A stretch of DNA of 32,380 nt from Candidatus Auribacter fodinae (GTDB lineage: Bacteria > Auribacterota > Auribacteria > Auribacterales > Auribacteraceae), in the NCBI GenBank assembly GCA_003599815.1, contig QZJZ01000053.1:1-32380 (forward strand), given 5' to 3'. The position numbers and the translations under genes are program-made. The stretch's first letter is position 1; each line of letters opens with the position of its first letter. A model generated the notes under the pieces. It saw nothing but the letters and a program-made list of their open reading frames with translations. It ran no database searches and had not been told where the DNA came from. This document shows positions 24,608-32,380 of the stretch, piece after piece.

Positions 24608-25693
24608 ATGAATGAAATTCTGGATGCCGTTATTCTGAACAATGCTGTTCGTGATTACTGTATAGCTCTCGTTATGCTGATAGTGGGAGTTGTATGTTTG
24701 AAAATTGTCAGACGCCTGTCAATGAACTACCTGCAAAAGATTGTCGACAAAACGAAAAGTGGTTTTAACAACTTCCTGCTGACTGTTTTTAACAAGACAG
24801 TGGTGCCGATGCTGTACATTGGGCTTATCATTCTCGCATTGAGCGGGCTGGAACTGCATCAAGGCATGCGGTGGGTGATAAAAGTGTCGTCATTGGCGCT
24901 GTTTACGCTCTATATGGGATTATTTGTCGTTGCTGTTATACGATATTACCTTATGAAGCAGGCGTTTAAACATATTGACCCTCAACAGCGCGAGAGTTTT
25001 ATCAAAGGAATCCTTCCCGCAGTCAGGATCATTGTATGGGGCATATGTATTGTATTCCTGCTGGACAACCTCGGGTTTCAGATAAAAACCATCATCGCCA
25101 GCCTTGGCATCGGCGGTGTGGCAATAGCTCTCGCGAGCCAAGCAATACTTGAAGACCTGTTCTGCTACTTCGCCATACTGTTTGACCAACCGTTCCATGT
25201 GGGAGATTTTATCATTATTGATGATTATCTCGGCTCGATAGAGCATATCGGCATAAAAACGACACGTATCCGCAGTTTAAGCGGAGAACAGCTTGTATTC
25301 TCCAACAAAGACCTGACCAACGCGAGACTGCGCAACTATAAACGGATGGAAGAGCGCAGGGTGCTTTTTAAACTCGGTGTCGTGTACCAGACTGATTTGG
25401 ACGTTATGAAAAAAATCCCTGAAATAATCAAAAATATTATAGTCAATACCCCTGACACCAGATTCGACAGGGCTCACTTCTCCGCGTTCGGCGATTTTAA
25501 CCTGATAATTGAGGTTGTGTATTATGTTCTTGCCAGTGACTATAATAAATACATGGACATTCAGCAGTCGATAAATTTTGCCATTAAGGAAAAATTTAAA
25601 GAGCAGGGTATAGAATTCGCATACCCGACTCAGACCCTGTATGTTGAAAACAACGATACCTGTACGGCGGTGAATGAACCAAAAACTGTGTGA
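24608..25693 (+). CDS. MscS-family mechanosensitive channel
   Basis: A small-conductance mechanosensitive channel of 361 residues in the inner membrane, releasing solutes on hypo-osmotic shock. Membrane segments are near residues 15-34, 64-81, 93-112 and 137-153. The pore helix and following beta domain are GIGGVAIALASQAILEDLF (168-186) and DQPFHVGDFIIIDDYLG. The GAGGAGA site gives the start at 24608. The last 20 bases overlap the sirtuin gene. The family is large and includes channels of unknown gating. Confidence 0.92.
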   Translation: MNEILDAVILNNAVRDYCIALVMLIVGVVCLKIVRRLSMNYLQKIVDKTKSGFNNFLLTVFNKTVVPMLYIGLIILALSGLELHQGMRWVIKVSSLALFTLYMGLFVVAVIRYYLMKQAFKHIDPQQRESFIKGILPAVRIIVWGICIVFLLDNLGFQIKTIIASLGIGGVAIALASQAILEDLFCYFAILFDQPFHVGDFIIIDDYLGSIEHIGIKTTRIRSLSGEQLVFSNKDLTNARLRNYKRMEERRVLFKLGVVYQTDLDVMKKIPEIIKNIIVNTPDTRFDRAHFSAFGDFNLIIEVVYYVLASDYNKYMDIQQSINFAIKEKFKEQGIEFAYPTQTLYVENNDTCTAVNEPKTV

Positions 25694-26447
25694 CGCGTTT
25701 CAGTTGATTACATCATCCGGTCATGCCATTTGCCTGACCGGAGCGGGGATCAGCACGTTAAGCGGTATTCCGGATTTTCGCAGTCAGAATACCGGGTTAT
25801 GGAACCGTTACGACGCGGACAAAATTTTTCGTATCGACTGTTTTCTTGCGGAACCGCACTATTTTTATGAGTTCGCCAGAGAGTTCATATTCCAAATGTT
25901 TTATGAAACCAGCCCGAACATTGTTCACCGCCTGTTGAGTTTATTGCAGAAACACAGGTACCTGCGGCGTATAATCACACAGAACATAGACATGCTTCAC
26001 CAGCGTTCAGGAACTACGGATGTGCTTGAACTGCATGGAAGCCCTCAGGTGAGCTATTGCACACGATGCTATAAGGACTATTCGTTCGACGATATGGTGA
26101 GGCGGATCAGCTCAACCGCCGTGCCGTTCTGTGACGAGTGCGGGGCAGTGATAAAACCCGGCATCATCTTTTTCGGCGAACTGCTCAACCAGAGCGTTCT
26201 TTCCGCGGCGTGCGCTGAAGCGGAACAGGCGGATTGCTGTCTGGTGCTCGGCACGTCGCTTGTGGTGTACCCCGCGGCAGAAATTCCCCGTATGGTAACC
26301 CGTAACGGCGGTTCGCTGGTTATCGTCAACCGAGACGCCACAGCTCAGGATGCGGATGCCGCCTATACGTTCCATATGGAACTTGACGCCTTTGCGGAAT
26401 CGTTTTTTGCCTACCTGAAAGAAAACGGGCTTATCCCAGAAAACTGA
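25674..26447 (+). CDS. Sir2-family NAD-dependent protein deacylase
   Basis: A 257-residue sirtuin that removes acyl groups from lysines with NAD. GAGIS (23-27), IPDFRS (32-37), TQNID (102-106) and the catalytic H121 are present. Four zinc cysteines are C129, C132, C153 and C156. KPGIIFFGE follows. The gene overlaps mscS by 20 bases, so translation is coupled, and its tail overlaps the convergent alpha/beta hydrolase gene by 17 bases. Acyl specificity is not clear. The CobB-type Y-x-x-R pair that marks desuccinylases is not obvious. Confidence 0.94.
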   Translation: MNQKLCDAFQLITSSGHAICLTGAGISTLSGIPDFRSQNTGLWNRYDADKIFRIDCFLAEPHYFYEFAREFIFQMFYETSPNIVHRLLSLLQKHRYLRRIITQNIDMLHQRSGTTDVLELHGSPQVSYCTRCYKDYSFDDMVRRISSTAVPFCDECGAVIKPGIIFFGELLNQSVLSAACAEAEQADCCLVLGTSLVVYPAAEIPRMVTRNGGSLVIVNRDATAQDADAAYTFHMELDAFAESFFAYLKENGLIPEN

Positions 26448-27264
26448 TGATATCGTTTATGAATTCAAAAGAACGGTTATCGAATTCCAGAGTGTGTTCA
26501 CACAACGGGTATTCTTTTATGACGCTACCGGGATGAGGGAAAACACGGCTGAAATATCTGATAGTCCCGTTGTTGTCAATAATCCGGTCATTTACTGCAA
26601 GCAACATCAAAGCGGGTACATCCGGCACAGGCAGGGCTTTTTTGCACAGTGTGTCAAGCGCACGGGTCTGCAGGAAAAAACGCGGAGTGCAGGTTCGCAG
26701 GGTGTCAGCATCATTATCGATAAATGACTGATAATAAGGAGAGCCGGTAAAATAGTCAGGGCCGGGTATTGGCACAGGCAAGGCAGGTTTTGAGGGCGTT
26801 GTAAGCATCCCGATGGCTGTTCTGAGCTTTGACATAACGCCGGGACACACCTGCGGGATTATACCGGGTGTGACAAGCACCATTTTATCCAGCCATGGAT
26901 ACTGTTTTGCCGCAAGAAGAGGCGCCAGCTTGCCGCTCCATGAAATAGCCAGTATACTGACGTGCGCAGGGCACGAAAACTCTTTCAGCACCTGCTCAAT
27001 GTCCAGAATAAGGTGTTTCCATGAGGCAAGGTCGCCACGGGCGGCGGTGTTTCTGCCTGAGCCGCGACGGTCGGGAAACAGAACCCTGAACCCCGCTCGA
27101 GCCAAAATGCGTGACGACTCAAGATACCATCCGCTGTGGCTTTGTACCCCATGAAGGCAGAATATAGTTCTGCCGTTTCCCTTTTCCGGCTGGAATACTC
27201 TGCATGATAAAGGGTACCCGTCAAATGAGTGCACCGTGAGTGTGTATTCTGAAATAGTTGACAT
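26431..27264 (-). CDS. Serine alpha/beta hydrolase (monoglyceride lipase-like)
   Basis: A 277-residue alpha/beta hydrolase. HG at 38-39 forms the oxyanion hole, the nucleophile is S110 in ISWSGKLA, the acid is D226 or D230 in AVNDRIID and the base is H257 in CEHTLEF. The elbow departs from GxSxG (Ser in place of the first Gly, Lys for the last). The fold resembles bacterial monoglyceride lipases and lysophospholipases. It has no signal peptide. It is the last gene of the minus-strand operon, starting 4 bases after the enolase gene and lacking a clear ribosome site of its own, so it probably relies on coupled translation. Confidence 0.85.
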   Translation of the reverse strand: MSTISEYTLTVHSFDGYPLSCRVFQPEKGNGRTIFCLHGVQSHSGWYLESSRILARAGFRVLFPDRRGSGRNTAARGDLASWKHLILDIEQVLKEFSCPAHVSILAISWSGKLAPLLAAKQYPWLDKMVLVTPGIIPQVCPGVMSKLRTAIGMLTTPSKPALPVPIPGPDYFTGSPYYQSFIDNDADTLRTCTPRFFLQTRALDTLCKKALPVPDVPALMLLAVNDRIIDNNGTIRYFSRVFPHPGSVIKEYPLCEHTLEFDNRSFEFINDIISFLG

Positions 27265-27268
27265 AGTA

Positions 27269-28417
27269 TCAGGAAATAATGGCTATCGTTTCAGTAGCCA
27301 GTTCTTCAACTTTTCCGGTATCAACGGTAATACCGAGCCCCGGTTGTGTGAGAATCTCCGCTTTTCCGCCGAATCCGAAACTGATATCCTCACGAGATAC
27401 GTTATCCTTAAGGAGATAGCGGTCAAAAGAACCTTCAAGGTAGCGGATATTCCCGCATAACGCCGCCAAATGACGCCCAGCCGCCGAGAGAATAGCGGAC
27501 TCGCCGACCTGACAGCTCAACTGGATAAACATGTTGTTTTTCTGCGCGAAATCTATCATGGATAAGGCGTTAAAAAAACCGCCCGTTTTAGGCAGTTTTA
27601 TGCACAGTACGTCAGCGTAATTTTTCTGTGATGCCCGCTGTGCATCAGCAAGACTGCACGCCGATTCGTCCAGTATAACAGAAAAACGGTGTTTTGACCG
27701 GAACAGCGCATTCAAATCAACGTTATCTTTCGGGAACGGCTGTTCAACGGAGCTTACGCCTGCCGCGCGCAATGCGGGCACTATGGCGTCAGCGTAATTC
27801 ATATCCCATGCTTCATTTGCATCGACACGAAGGTCTATTTTGGAACCGAGTATCGCACGGACAATTTTCAGGCGCATCTGATCCTGCTTGAGATTCTTTT
27901 CCAGTTTAAGCTTCACTTTTTTGAAACGGTACAGTTTCATTTTTAACGCGCTGACCGCTGTTTTCAAAGGAGATGCCAGCCCTATCGCGCCTCCATACCA
28001 GAACGGGCCCCTGTTACATACTTTTGCCAGTTCAGGCCAGCTGGTATTGAGATATTCGTATAACGGTTTAGCCATAGCGGCTGACAGCATGTCAAGAAGG
28101 GCGATCTCAATACCGCACCGGGCGACATGGCTGTCTTTCAGCCCTGCTTTATCCAGCACTATTTCAATATCGGTCGGATGCACTATCGGCGTTTGCCAGA
28201 TTCTGGCAGGAACAGCTTTATACCGCTCTATTACCGATTCCGTTGATTCTCCGGTAACATATTCACGGGCAATGGTTTCTCCCCATCCGGCAATACCGTC
28301 GGAACTCTCGCACCGAACAATCAGGTTCTCAGCGAAAAAACGTTCCGCGCTGGCGTGTTTGAATGATTGTTTAAAGGGAATACGCACACGATATATGGTG
28401 AGTTTCTTTAACTGCAT
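27269..28417 (-). CDS. Enolase-superfamily enzyme of the muconate cycloisomerase subgroup (dipeptide epimerase-like)
   Basis: A 382-residue enolase-superfamily member. The acid/base KxK is K169-L-K171, metal ligands are D199, E225 and D250 (RVDANEAW, VEQPF, LDES) and the second lysine is K274 (CIKLPKTGG). SCQVGES near residue 317 lies at the usual specificity position. This pattern is shared by dipeptide epimerases, o-succinylbenzoate synthase and N-succinylamino acid racemase, so the reaction is not fixed. It starts 2 bases after the stop of the DUF1571 gene. No menaquinone genes are adjacent, which makes o-succinylbenzoate synthase less likely. Confidence 0.88.
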   Translation of the reverse strand: MQLKKLTIYRVRIPFKQSFKHASAERFFAENLIVRCESSDGIAGWGETIAREYVTGESTESVIERYKAVPARIWQTPIVHPTDIEIVLDKAGLKDSHVARCGIEIALLDMLSAAMAKPLYEYLNTSWPELAKVCNRGPFWYGGAIGLASPLKTAVSALKMKLYRFKKVKLKLEKNLKQDQMRLKIVRAILGSKIDLRVDANEAWDMNYADAIVPALRAAGVSSVEQPFPKDNVDLNALFRSKHRFSVILDESACSLADAQRASQKNYADVLCIKLPKTGGFFNALSMIDFAQKNNMFIQLSCQVGESAILSAAGRHLAALCGNIRYLEGSFDRYLLKDNVSREDISFGFGGKAEILTQPGLGITVDTGKVEELATETIAIIS

Positions 28418-28419
28418 TC

Positions 28420-29874
28420 CTAGAATTGGTACTCCTTGTTTTTCCTGTCGAAATCTTTATTTGTAAACCCCTTATTAAAAACGATATCCGTGTATACATA
28501 GTGCTCAATAAGCTGTTCTTTTTTGTTATTGTCAAGGTCGTAAAAATACATTTTTGCGGGTAAAAGGTATTCCTGATCGAAATACATGACCGATCTCGTG
28601 CAATAGTAGGTTTCATTATCAGGAAGCTGTGCCTGAATTATCCAGCAGGGACGGTTGTCAACCATTTCTTCCCCGAGGTATTCCAGGGTTATATCGTTTT
28701 TCGCGATGGCGGTTTTGATGTCGCGGTAATATTGTTCCATAGTGTACCCGATACCGAATTCAAGGATGGAATGGCGGTTATTCATCATGGCAAGCCCGCC
28801 TGTCGGATCGAGTTCCAGCGTGGGCAGGAAAAGGTTCGCTAACCCCGTCACATGGACAATGACTTTGTTGTTATACTTGCCACGCGCATAGAGCAGTTCC
28901 CATCCTTTATTCGGGCCCCCGGTCCATTTCATATAGAGGTCAAAGGGTTTCCTGAATTTTATTAAAAATGTCTCTTCCGGCTGAAGCTTGTCATTAACAA
29001 ATTCCCGGCGTGTGAATGTGGCGGAATAATCGTCAAGACGTGAGTAGCGCTCCATGCCAAGCTGTACCAGATTCAGGATAAAAGATTTGAGAAAATCCTG
29101 ATCGTTGCGCCGCTCTTCGTCGAACATAACTGCGTAATGAACTTCAACATCCTGATCCCTGCTCTTTTTATGAATTATCGAGTCGAAAAATTCTTTCTGT
29201 CCGGCTACATTTGTTTTTATGCCGGAAAAAGTGGTAACCTCAACGGTTTTGCCTCCATCAATGTAGTATTCCACAGTCAGCGGGAAACCGTCATTTTCAC
29301 GAAGAGATAGCCCTATTCTTGACACGGAATAGTTAGACACCATAACAGGTGACGCAAACTCCACATTGAAGGCAACAACAGCCTCTCCGGCAACATGTTC
29401 CTCGCTCGTGCACGTCCAATTGACACTATCTTTGTTTTGTATGAGTACCGGCATAATTGTCTCGTACAATACGCTCGGCACAACCTGTGGAATAGATATG
29501 ACGCTATCGCCTAACAGAAAAGAGCCGTTGCCCGAAATCTCAAATTGTTTCGGGTACATAAATATCCTGTGATCGGGCGCTTCCATGAAAACGAATTCAT
29601 TGGTTTTGCCGTCGTCCTGAAATGAAAGAAAAAAATTGTCTTTTTTTTGGAAAGAAACCTGAAACAACGGCAGTGTAGACTGTATTTCCTGTTCAGGAGA
29701 ATTGATAAACCTCGCCGTCGTACATGAATAACTTGTTATGGATGAGTAAGAAGACCGGCTGAGTTCAAGCATATTCCACAGGTCAGGGCCAACCTCTTGT
29801 GTTTCCTCCGCCGCGGCATAGCAGAACAGACATGAACATACCAGAACGCTGAAGATAAAAAAAATAGCGCGCAT
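28420..29874 (-). CDS. Exported protein with N-terminal LolA-like half and C-terminal DUF1571 domain
   Basis: A 484-residue exported protein. Residues 1-22 are a signal peptide (IFFIFSVLVCSCLFCYAAA). The C-terminal half (~270-484) is a DUF1571 domain clearly homologous to the neighbouring 249-residue protein: both share LxDYxAxF, KFxKPFxxYxKW, NNKxIxHxxG, GIG and a DFxxxxxEYxF end. The N-terminal half (~30-250) has weaker similarity of the same LolA-type kind (SYSCTTARFINS, VEVTTFSGIKTN), so the protein may be an internal duplication. DUF1571 proteins are exported and LolA-like folds carry lipids; function here is unknown. It starts 4 bases after the other DUF1571 gene and lacks a clear ribosome site. 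Confidence 0.8.
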   Translation of the reverse strand: MRAIFFIFSVLVCSCLFCYAAAEETQEVGPDLWNMLELSRSSYSSITSYSCTTARFINSPEQEIQSTLPLFQVSFQKKDNFFLSFQDDGKTNEFVFMEAPDHRIFMYPKQFEISGNGSFLLGDSVISIPQVVPSVLYETIMPVLIQNKDSVNWTCTSEEHVAGEAVVAFNVEFASPVMVSNYSVSRIGLSLRENDGFPLTVEYYIDGGKTVEVTTFSGIKTNVAGQKEFFDSIIHKKSRDQDVEVHYAVMFDEERRNDQDFLKSFILNLVQLGMERYSRLDDYSATFTRREFVNDKLQPEETFLIKFRKPFDLYMKWTGGPNKGWELLYARGKYNNKVIVHVTGLANLFLPTLELDPTGGLAMMNNRHSILEFGIGYTMEQYYRDIKTAIAKNDITLEYLGEEMVDNRPCWIIQAQLPDNETYYCTRSVMYFDQEYLLPAKMYFYDLDNNKKEQLIEHYVYTDIVFNKGFTNKDFDRKNKEYQF

Positions 29875-29878
29875 GGTG

Positions 29879-30628
29879 TTAAAATTTCAACAGGCCAAAG
29901 CGGTATTCGCTGTTGCCGGGGTTGAAATCGTTATCGGTAAGCGACTGGTTGACTTTCAGATCTTTATAATAATAGAAGTCAATCAGTTTGTAGTCCCAGT
30001 CAAATGAGACGACGCGGATCGGGAGCTTGGTTTCAAGGTCAAAATAGATAAATGTCAGGTATGAAGGGTATATATCCTTTTTCGGCAAACGCCGGACAAC
30101 CACATGAGTCGGCCTGCCGTCAAGGGCTTCAACACCCATGTAATATGTCTGTAAATCGTTATTGGCACGGGCAAGTTCAAACACTTCTATCAGGCTTCCC
30201 AGCATATTTCCTATCCCTGAGCGGGTGATGGGGTGCTTGTTGCCTTTCATGGCTAAAGGATCGTTGGGCGACAGCCATTTCGATACGGGAAAAAGGCCTA
30301 TGGCTCCTCCGGGATGCCCGATCAGTTTGTTGTTGTTTTTTCCTTCGACAAAAATAACTTCTTTTCCTTTTTCGCCAATTTCCCATTTATAATAAATGCA
30401 AAATGGTTTTTTGAACTTCATAAACATCATTTCACGGTCATGAATCTTGTCGCCAATCTTCTGTTGTTTGATAAAGTAAGCAGTATAATCGTTGAGCTGG
30501 TCGAACTTTTCCTTCGCTTCCTGAAGCATTGGAAAAGGGTCAACCTCGCTGGCTGATACAGTGGCGTTGTGTGTGAATGTGAATAGTACTGCCAGAGCTA
30601 AAAGAATAATTATCCTGATTGATTTCAT
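29879..30628 (-). CDS. Exported DUF1571 protein
   Basis: A 249-residue exported protein with signal peptide (IIILLALAVLFTFTHNATVSA) followed by a single DUF1571 domain: LNDYTAYFIKQ, KFKKPFCIYYKW, KNNNKLIGHPGG, GIGNMLG and NDFNPGNSEYRF. This family, common in Planctomycetes and relatives, is uncharacterised but resembles the LolA/LppX lipid-carrier fold. AAGGAGA lies 8 bases before the ATG. It is paralogous to the C-terminal half of the next gene, from which it is separated by 4 bases. A periplasmic carrier role is inferred only. Confidence 0.85.
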   Translation of the reverse strand: MKSIRIIILLALAVLFTFTHNATVSASEVDPFPMLQEAKEKFDQLNDYTAYFIKQQKIGDKIHDREMMFMKFKKPFCIYYKWEIGEKGKEVIFVEGKNNNKLIGHPGGAIGLFPVSKWLSPNDPLAMKGNKHPITRSGIGNMLGSLIEVFELARANNDLQTYYMGVEALDGRPTHVVVRRLPKKDIYPSYLTFIYFDLETKLPIRVVSFDWDYKLIDFYYYKDLKVNQSLTDNDFNPGNSEYRFGLLKF

Positions 30629-30663
30629 ATATAATCTCCTTATAACGATCTGCTAAAAACATA

Positions 30664-31506
30664 TTACCTTTTTACCGCAGTGACCAGCGTATAAATGTTC
30701 AGCGGCTCCGGTTTCACTTCAAGGATTTCAAATCCGGCGCCTGTGAGCAATTTTTGTACTTGTTCAGGAGTGCGGTAAATAAGATCCAGTTTGAATATCC
30801 GTTTTAAAAACGGGGTGATGCCGTGTGCCGGTTCAATAGCGTGGGTCAGCACGGTTCCCCCCTTATTCAGATTCGCGAAACCGACTTTCAACAGGGTAGC
30901 GATTTGCTCATCTGAAAGATACTCTATAATTCCGATTAACTTCAGCATATCTGCGTTTTCAGGCAGGTGCTCTTTTATCGTTATGGCATCAGCCTTGACA
31001 TACGAGATATTCTTGCTGAGCCCAAGAGACGCGGCCAGTTTTCTGCCCGGTTCCATGGCATCGTCATCCAGATCGAAAAAGTAGCCTTTGACATTTTTCA
31101 ATCCGGACGCTTTTATGGCTTCGAGCGCGTTGTCAGCCCTTCCACTGCCGATACCGACTACAATGATATGCTCTTTCCCTTTGTACCTGTTCAGCAGTTC
31201 AACCATCATTTTTACAGACAATTTTTTCCTGTTCCGCAGTCCTGCGGGGAACGAACCAAGTTCCAGCACGCATTTATCGATAAAATCTTTGGGCGGAAGG
31301 TTGTCATAACTGAGCTGCATGCATTTCCAGCTCCCTGCCGCACGAAGCGATTCATGGGCAAGGTCGCTTTTGCTGTTTTCCAGCATCCGCTTCATCATAG
31401 GAGCCGGTATTACATAGTTGATGATCGGATTGAAAACGCACTTCTTCAGTACTCGCTGTACCGGATTGAAAACTTCATACTCTATGTTGTCCTGCATAAT
31501 TTTCAT
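30664..31506 (-). CDS. Class I SAM-dependent methyltransferase-like protein
   Basis: A 280-residue protein with a Rossmann methyltransferase core after a ~110-residue N-terminal helical part. Motif I is VVGIGSGRA (116-124), the acidic ribose-binding loop FFDLDDDA at 143-150 (D145), and the adenine contact region KADAI at 171-175. The C-terminus (VKPEPLNIYTLVTAVKR) has the usual reversed last strand. It may belong to the putative methyltransferase group PF12147, but I cannot confirm. GAGGT precedes the ATG by 7 bases. It begins 4 bases after the GH3-like gene ends, so the two are co-transcribed. Substrate unknown. Confidence 0.78.
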   Translation of the reverse strand: MKIMQDNIEYEVFNPVQRVLKKCVFNPIINYVIPAPMMKRMLENSKSDLAHESLRAAGSWKCMQLSYDNLPPKDFIDKCVLELGSFPAGLRNRKKLSVKMMVELLNRYKGKEHIIVVGIGSGRADNALEAIKASGLKNVKGYFFDLDDDAMEPGRKLAASLGLSKNISYVKADAITIKEHLPENADMLKLIGIIEYLSDEQIATLLKVGFANLNKGGTVLTHAIEPAHGITPFLKRIFKLDLIYRTPEQVQKLLTGAGFEILEVKPEPLNIYTLVTAVKR

Positions 31507-31510
31507 TCGT

Positions 31511-32380
31511 TTACCTCGATGTAGTTTGACGTTCGTCAGAGGTTTTTATTTCCTTTAAAATAGTAAAATTCTGATAATAATCAACAGTCGGGTTCAGGTA
31601 CACATGTTTATATTGTTCCGTCCTGCCCTGGCTCTGAGTGTGTTTCTCCTCACGTATTTTCGCAAATGTACCTTTACTCACAACACAAAGCCTCGGCGGC
31701 CCCAGCCGCTGAGAATCGCGTTTTGCTTTATATTCAAGGTTCAATGACTGCAATGACGTATCAAAAATAGTGATAAAGTCCGATGTATCAACTTGATCCA
31801 GCCAAGCGTCATTTTCTACCAGAATATCATAATGCGCGGTAACTTCATCCCAGCGCGGGCATACGGTAAACAAGTTAAGAGATATACCCAGTTCCTGTAA
31901 TGTGTTTCTCAGTGCGCTGGCAACCTGATGTTCCGATACCTTTTCTCCAGTCAGCGAGGAAATATGTTTCCCTTTATTGAGAAAATGAATTACGGGTGTT
32001 TGTTCAAAAAAATCTGTCACCTCGATAAGATCGTTTATATCGTAACGGAAATAACCTGCCGAGTTGGTTAATATAAGATAATATTTTCTTCCTTTTTCCA
32101 GTTCATGGCAGAGCAATGTGCGGGGGTTTTCCGTTTCGTACTCTTCTTCAGGGATAAATTCAAAAAAGTGGCTTGCTATATCCAGCACGCCGTCCGCTCC
32201 CTGATCGTGATGCGGAATACTCATCCGCCCTTCGGACGCGATCAGGCCGAGATCTCGTACCGGCAGGGAGCCGTAAAAATCGGGAAGCATGTCAATGTAA
32301 TGGCCGAGCACGCCGCCTTTCCATGTGGCAAGCAAGACCATTTTATCCCAGAAATGGCGCGGGTAAAACGAATCGTTCTG
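31511..32380 (-). CDS. GH3-family acyl-adenylate/amidotransferase-like protein (partial, 5' end beyond window)
   Basis: The C-terminal ~289 residues of a GH3 (auxin-responsive promoter) superfamily protein. The frame stays open to the right edge (QNDSFYPRHFWDK precedes the first Met seen), so the true start lies outside the window. GH3 proteins are ANL-fold enzymes that adenylate a carboxylic acid and join it to an amino acid in plants; bacterial members are mostly uncharacterised. Family features seen are LTNSAGYFRYDINDLIEV, FLNKGKHISSLTGEKVSE and the C-terminal lobe with CPRWDEV and GPPRLCVV. It is the first visible gene of the six-gene minus-strand operon. Confidence 0.85.
   Translation of the reverse strand, partial: QNDSFYPRHFWDKMVLLATWKGGVLGHYIDMLPDFYGSLPVRDLGLIASEGRMSIPHHDQGADGVLDIASHFFEFIPEEEYETENPRTLLCHELEKGRKYYLILTNSAGYFRYDINDLIEVTDFFEQTPVIHFLNKGKHISSLTGEKVSEHQVASALRNTLQELGISLNLFTVCPRWDEVTAHYDILVENDAWLDQVDTSDFITIFDTSLQSLNLEYKAKRDSQRLGPPRLCVVSKGTFAKIREEKHTQSQGRTEQYKHVYLNPTVDYYQNFTILKEIKTSDERQTTSR

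Noticed and set aside
1-32380. CRISPR array, tRNA, rRNA, IS or prophage genes
   Set aside because: I found no regularly spaced repeats, cloverleaf genes, transposases or phage structural genes. The two dispersed repeat copies are 22 kb apart.

Overview
The window (about 32.4 kb, 30 protein-coding genes, one of them cut by the right edge) looks like ordinary chromosome from a Gram-negative-type bacterium using the standard genetic code. Signs of an outer envelope are a lipoprotein signal, several Sec signal peptides, a PEP-CTERM sorting tail and LolA-like DUF1571 proteins. The mix of DUF4838, DUF1571, PEP-CTERM, a B12-dependent ribonucleotide reductase and a bacterial GH3-family protein is typical of uncultured PVC-related or neighbouring lineages (Omnitrophota, Auribacterota or Lentisphaerota-like). 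That placement is an inference from gene content with low confidence. No rRNA, tRNA, CRISPR array, phage or IS gene was seen.

Layout. 1-89: first copy of a dispersed REP/MITE-like element. 296-5513 (+): SagB-type flavin oxidoreductase, UvrD/PcrA helicase and a DUF4838 lipoprotein, tightly packed. 5531-12588 (+): a complete transcription unit with a good sigma70-like promoter, nine genes (epimerase/dehydratase, cell-wall amidase, QueD, two-subunit class I fumarase, aminotransferase, double zinc-ribbon protein, thioredoxin-like/TPR protein, Ndk) and a strong intrinsic terminator. 12589-13651: an AT-rich leader and an orphan PEP-CTERM protein. 13686-16397 (-): a DUF962-like membrane protein and nrdJ, with two NrdR-box-like palindromes upstream of nrdJ. 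16622-22668 (+): a divergent YchF paralogue (DUF933), a PilZ protein, a LOG-family phosphoribohydrolase, a large exported lipase-like protein, canonical YchF and an exported coiled-coil protein. 22710-22810: second repeat copy, between convergent genes. 22851-24464 (-): GT39-type membrane glycosyltransferase. 24546-26447 (+): MscS channel and sirtuin. 26431-32380 (-): a six-gene operon: GH3-family adenylating enzyme (partial), methyltransferase, two DUF1571 proteins, an enolase-superfamily enzyme and an alpha/beta hydrolase.

How the genes fit together. The central unit combines housekeeping metabolism (fumarase, transaminase, NDP kinase, queuosine precursor) with envelope upkeep (amidase, TPR protein). 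The nrdJ promoter region is the clearest regulatory locus. The most interesting parts are the GH3/methyltransferase/DUF1571/enolase operon, which could make and move an envelope-associated small molecule or lipid; the pair of YchF-family ATPases, one of which has lost the switch II motif; and the repeat family, whose hairpin is kept by a compensatory base change.
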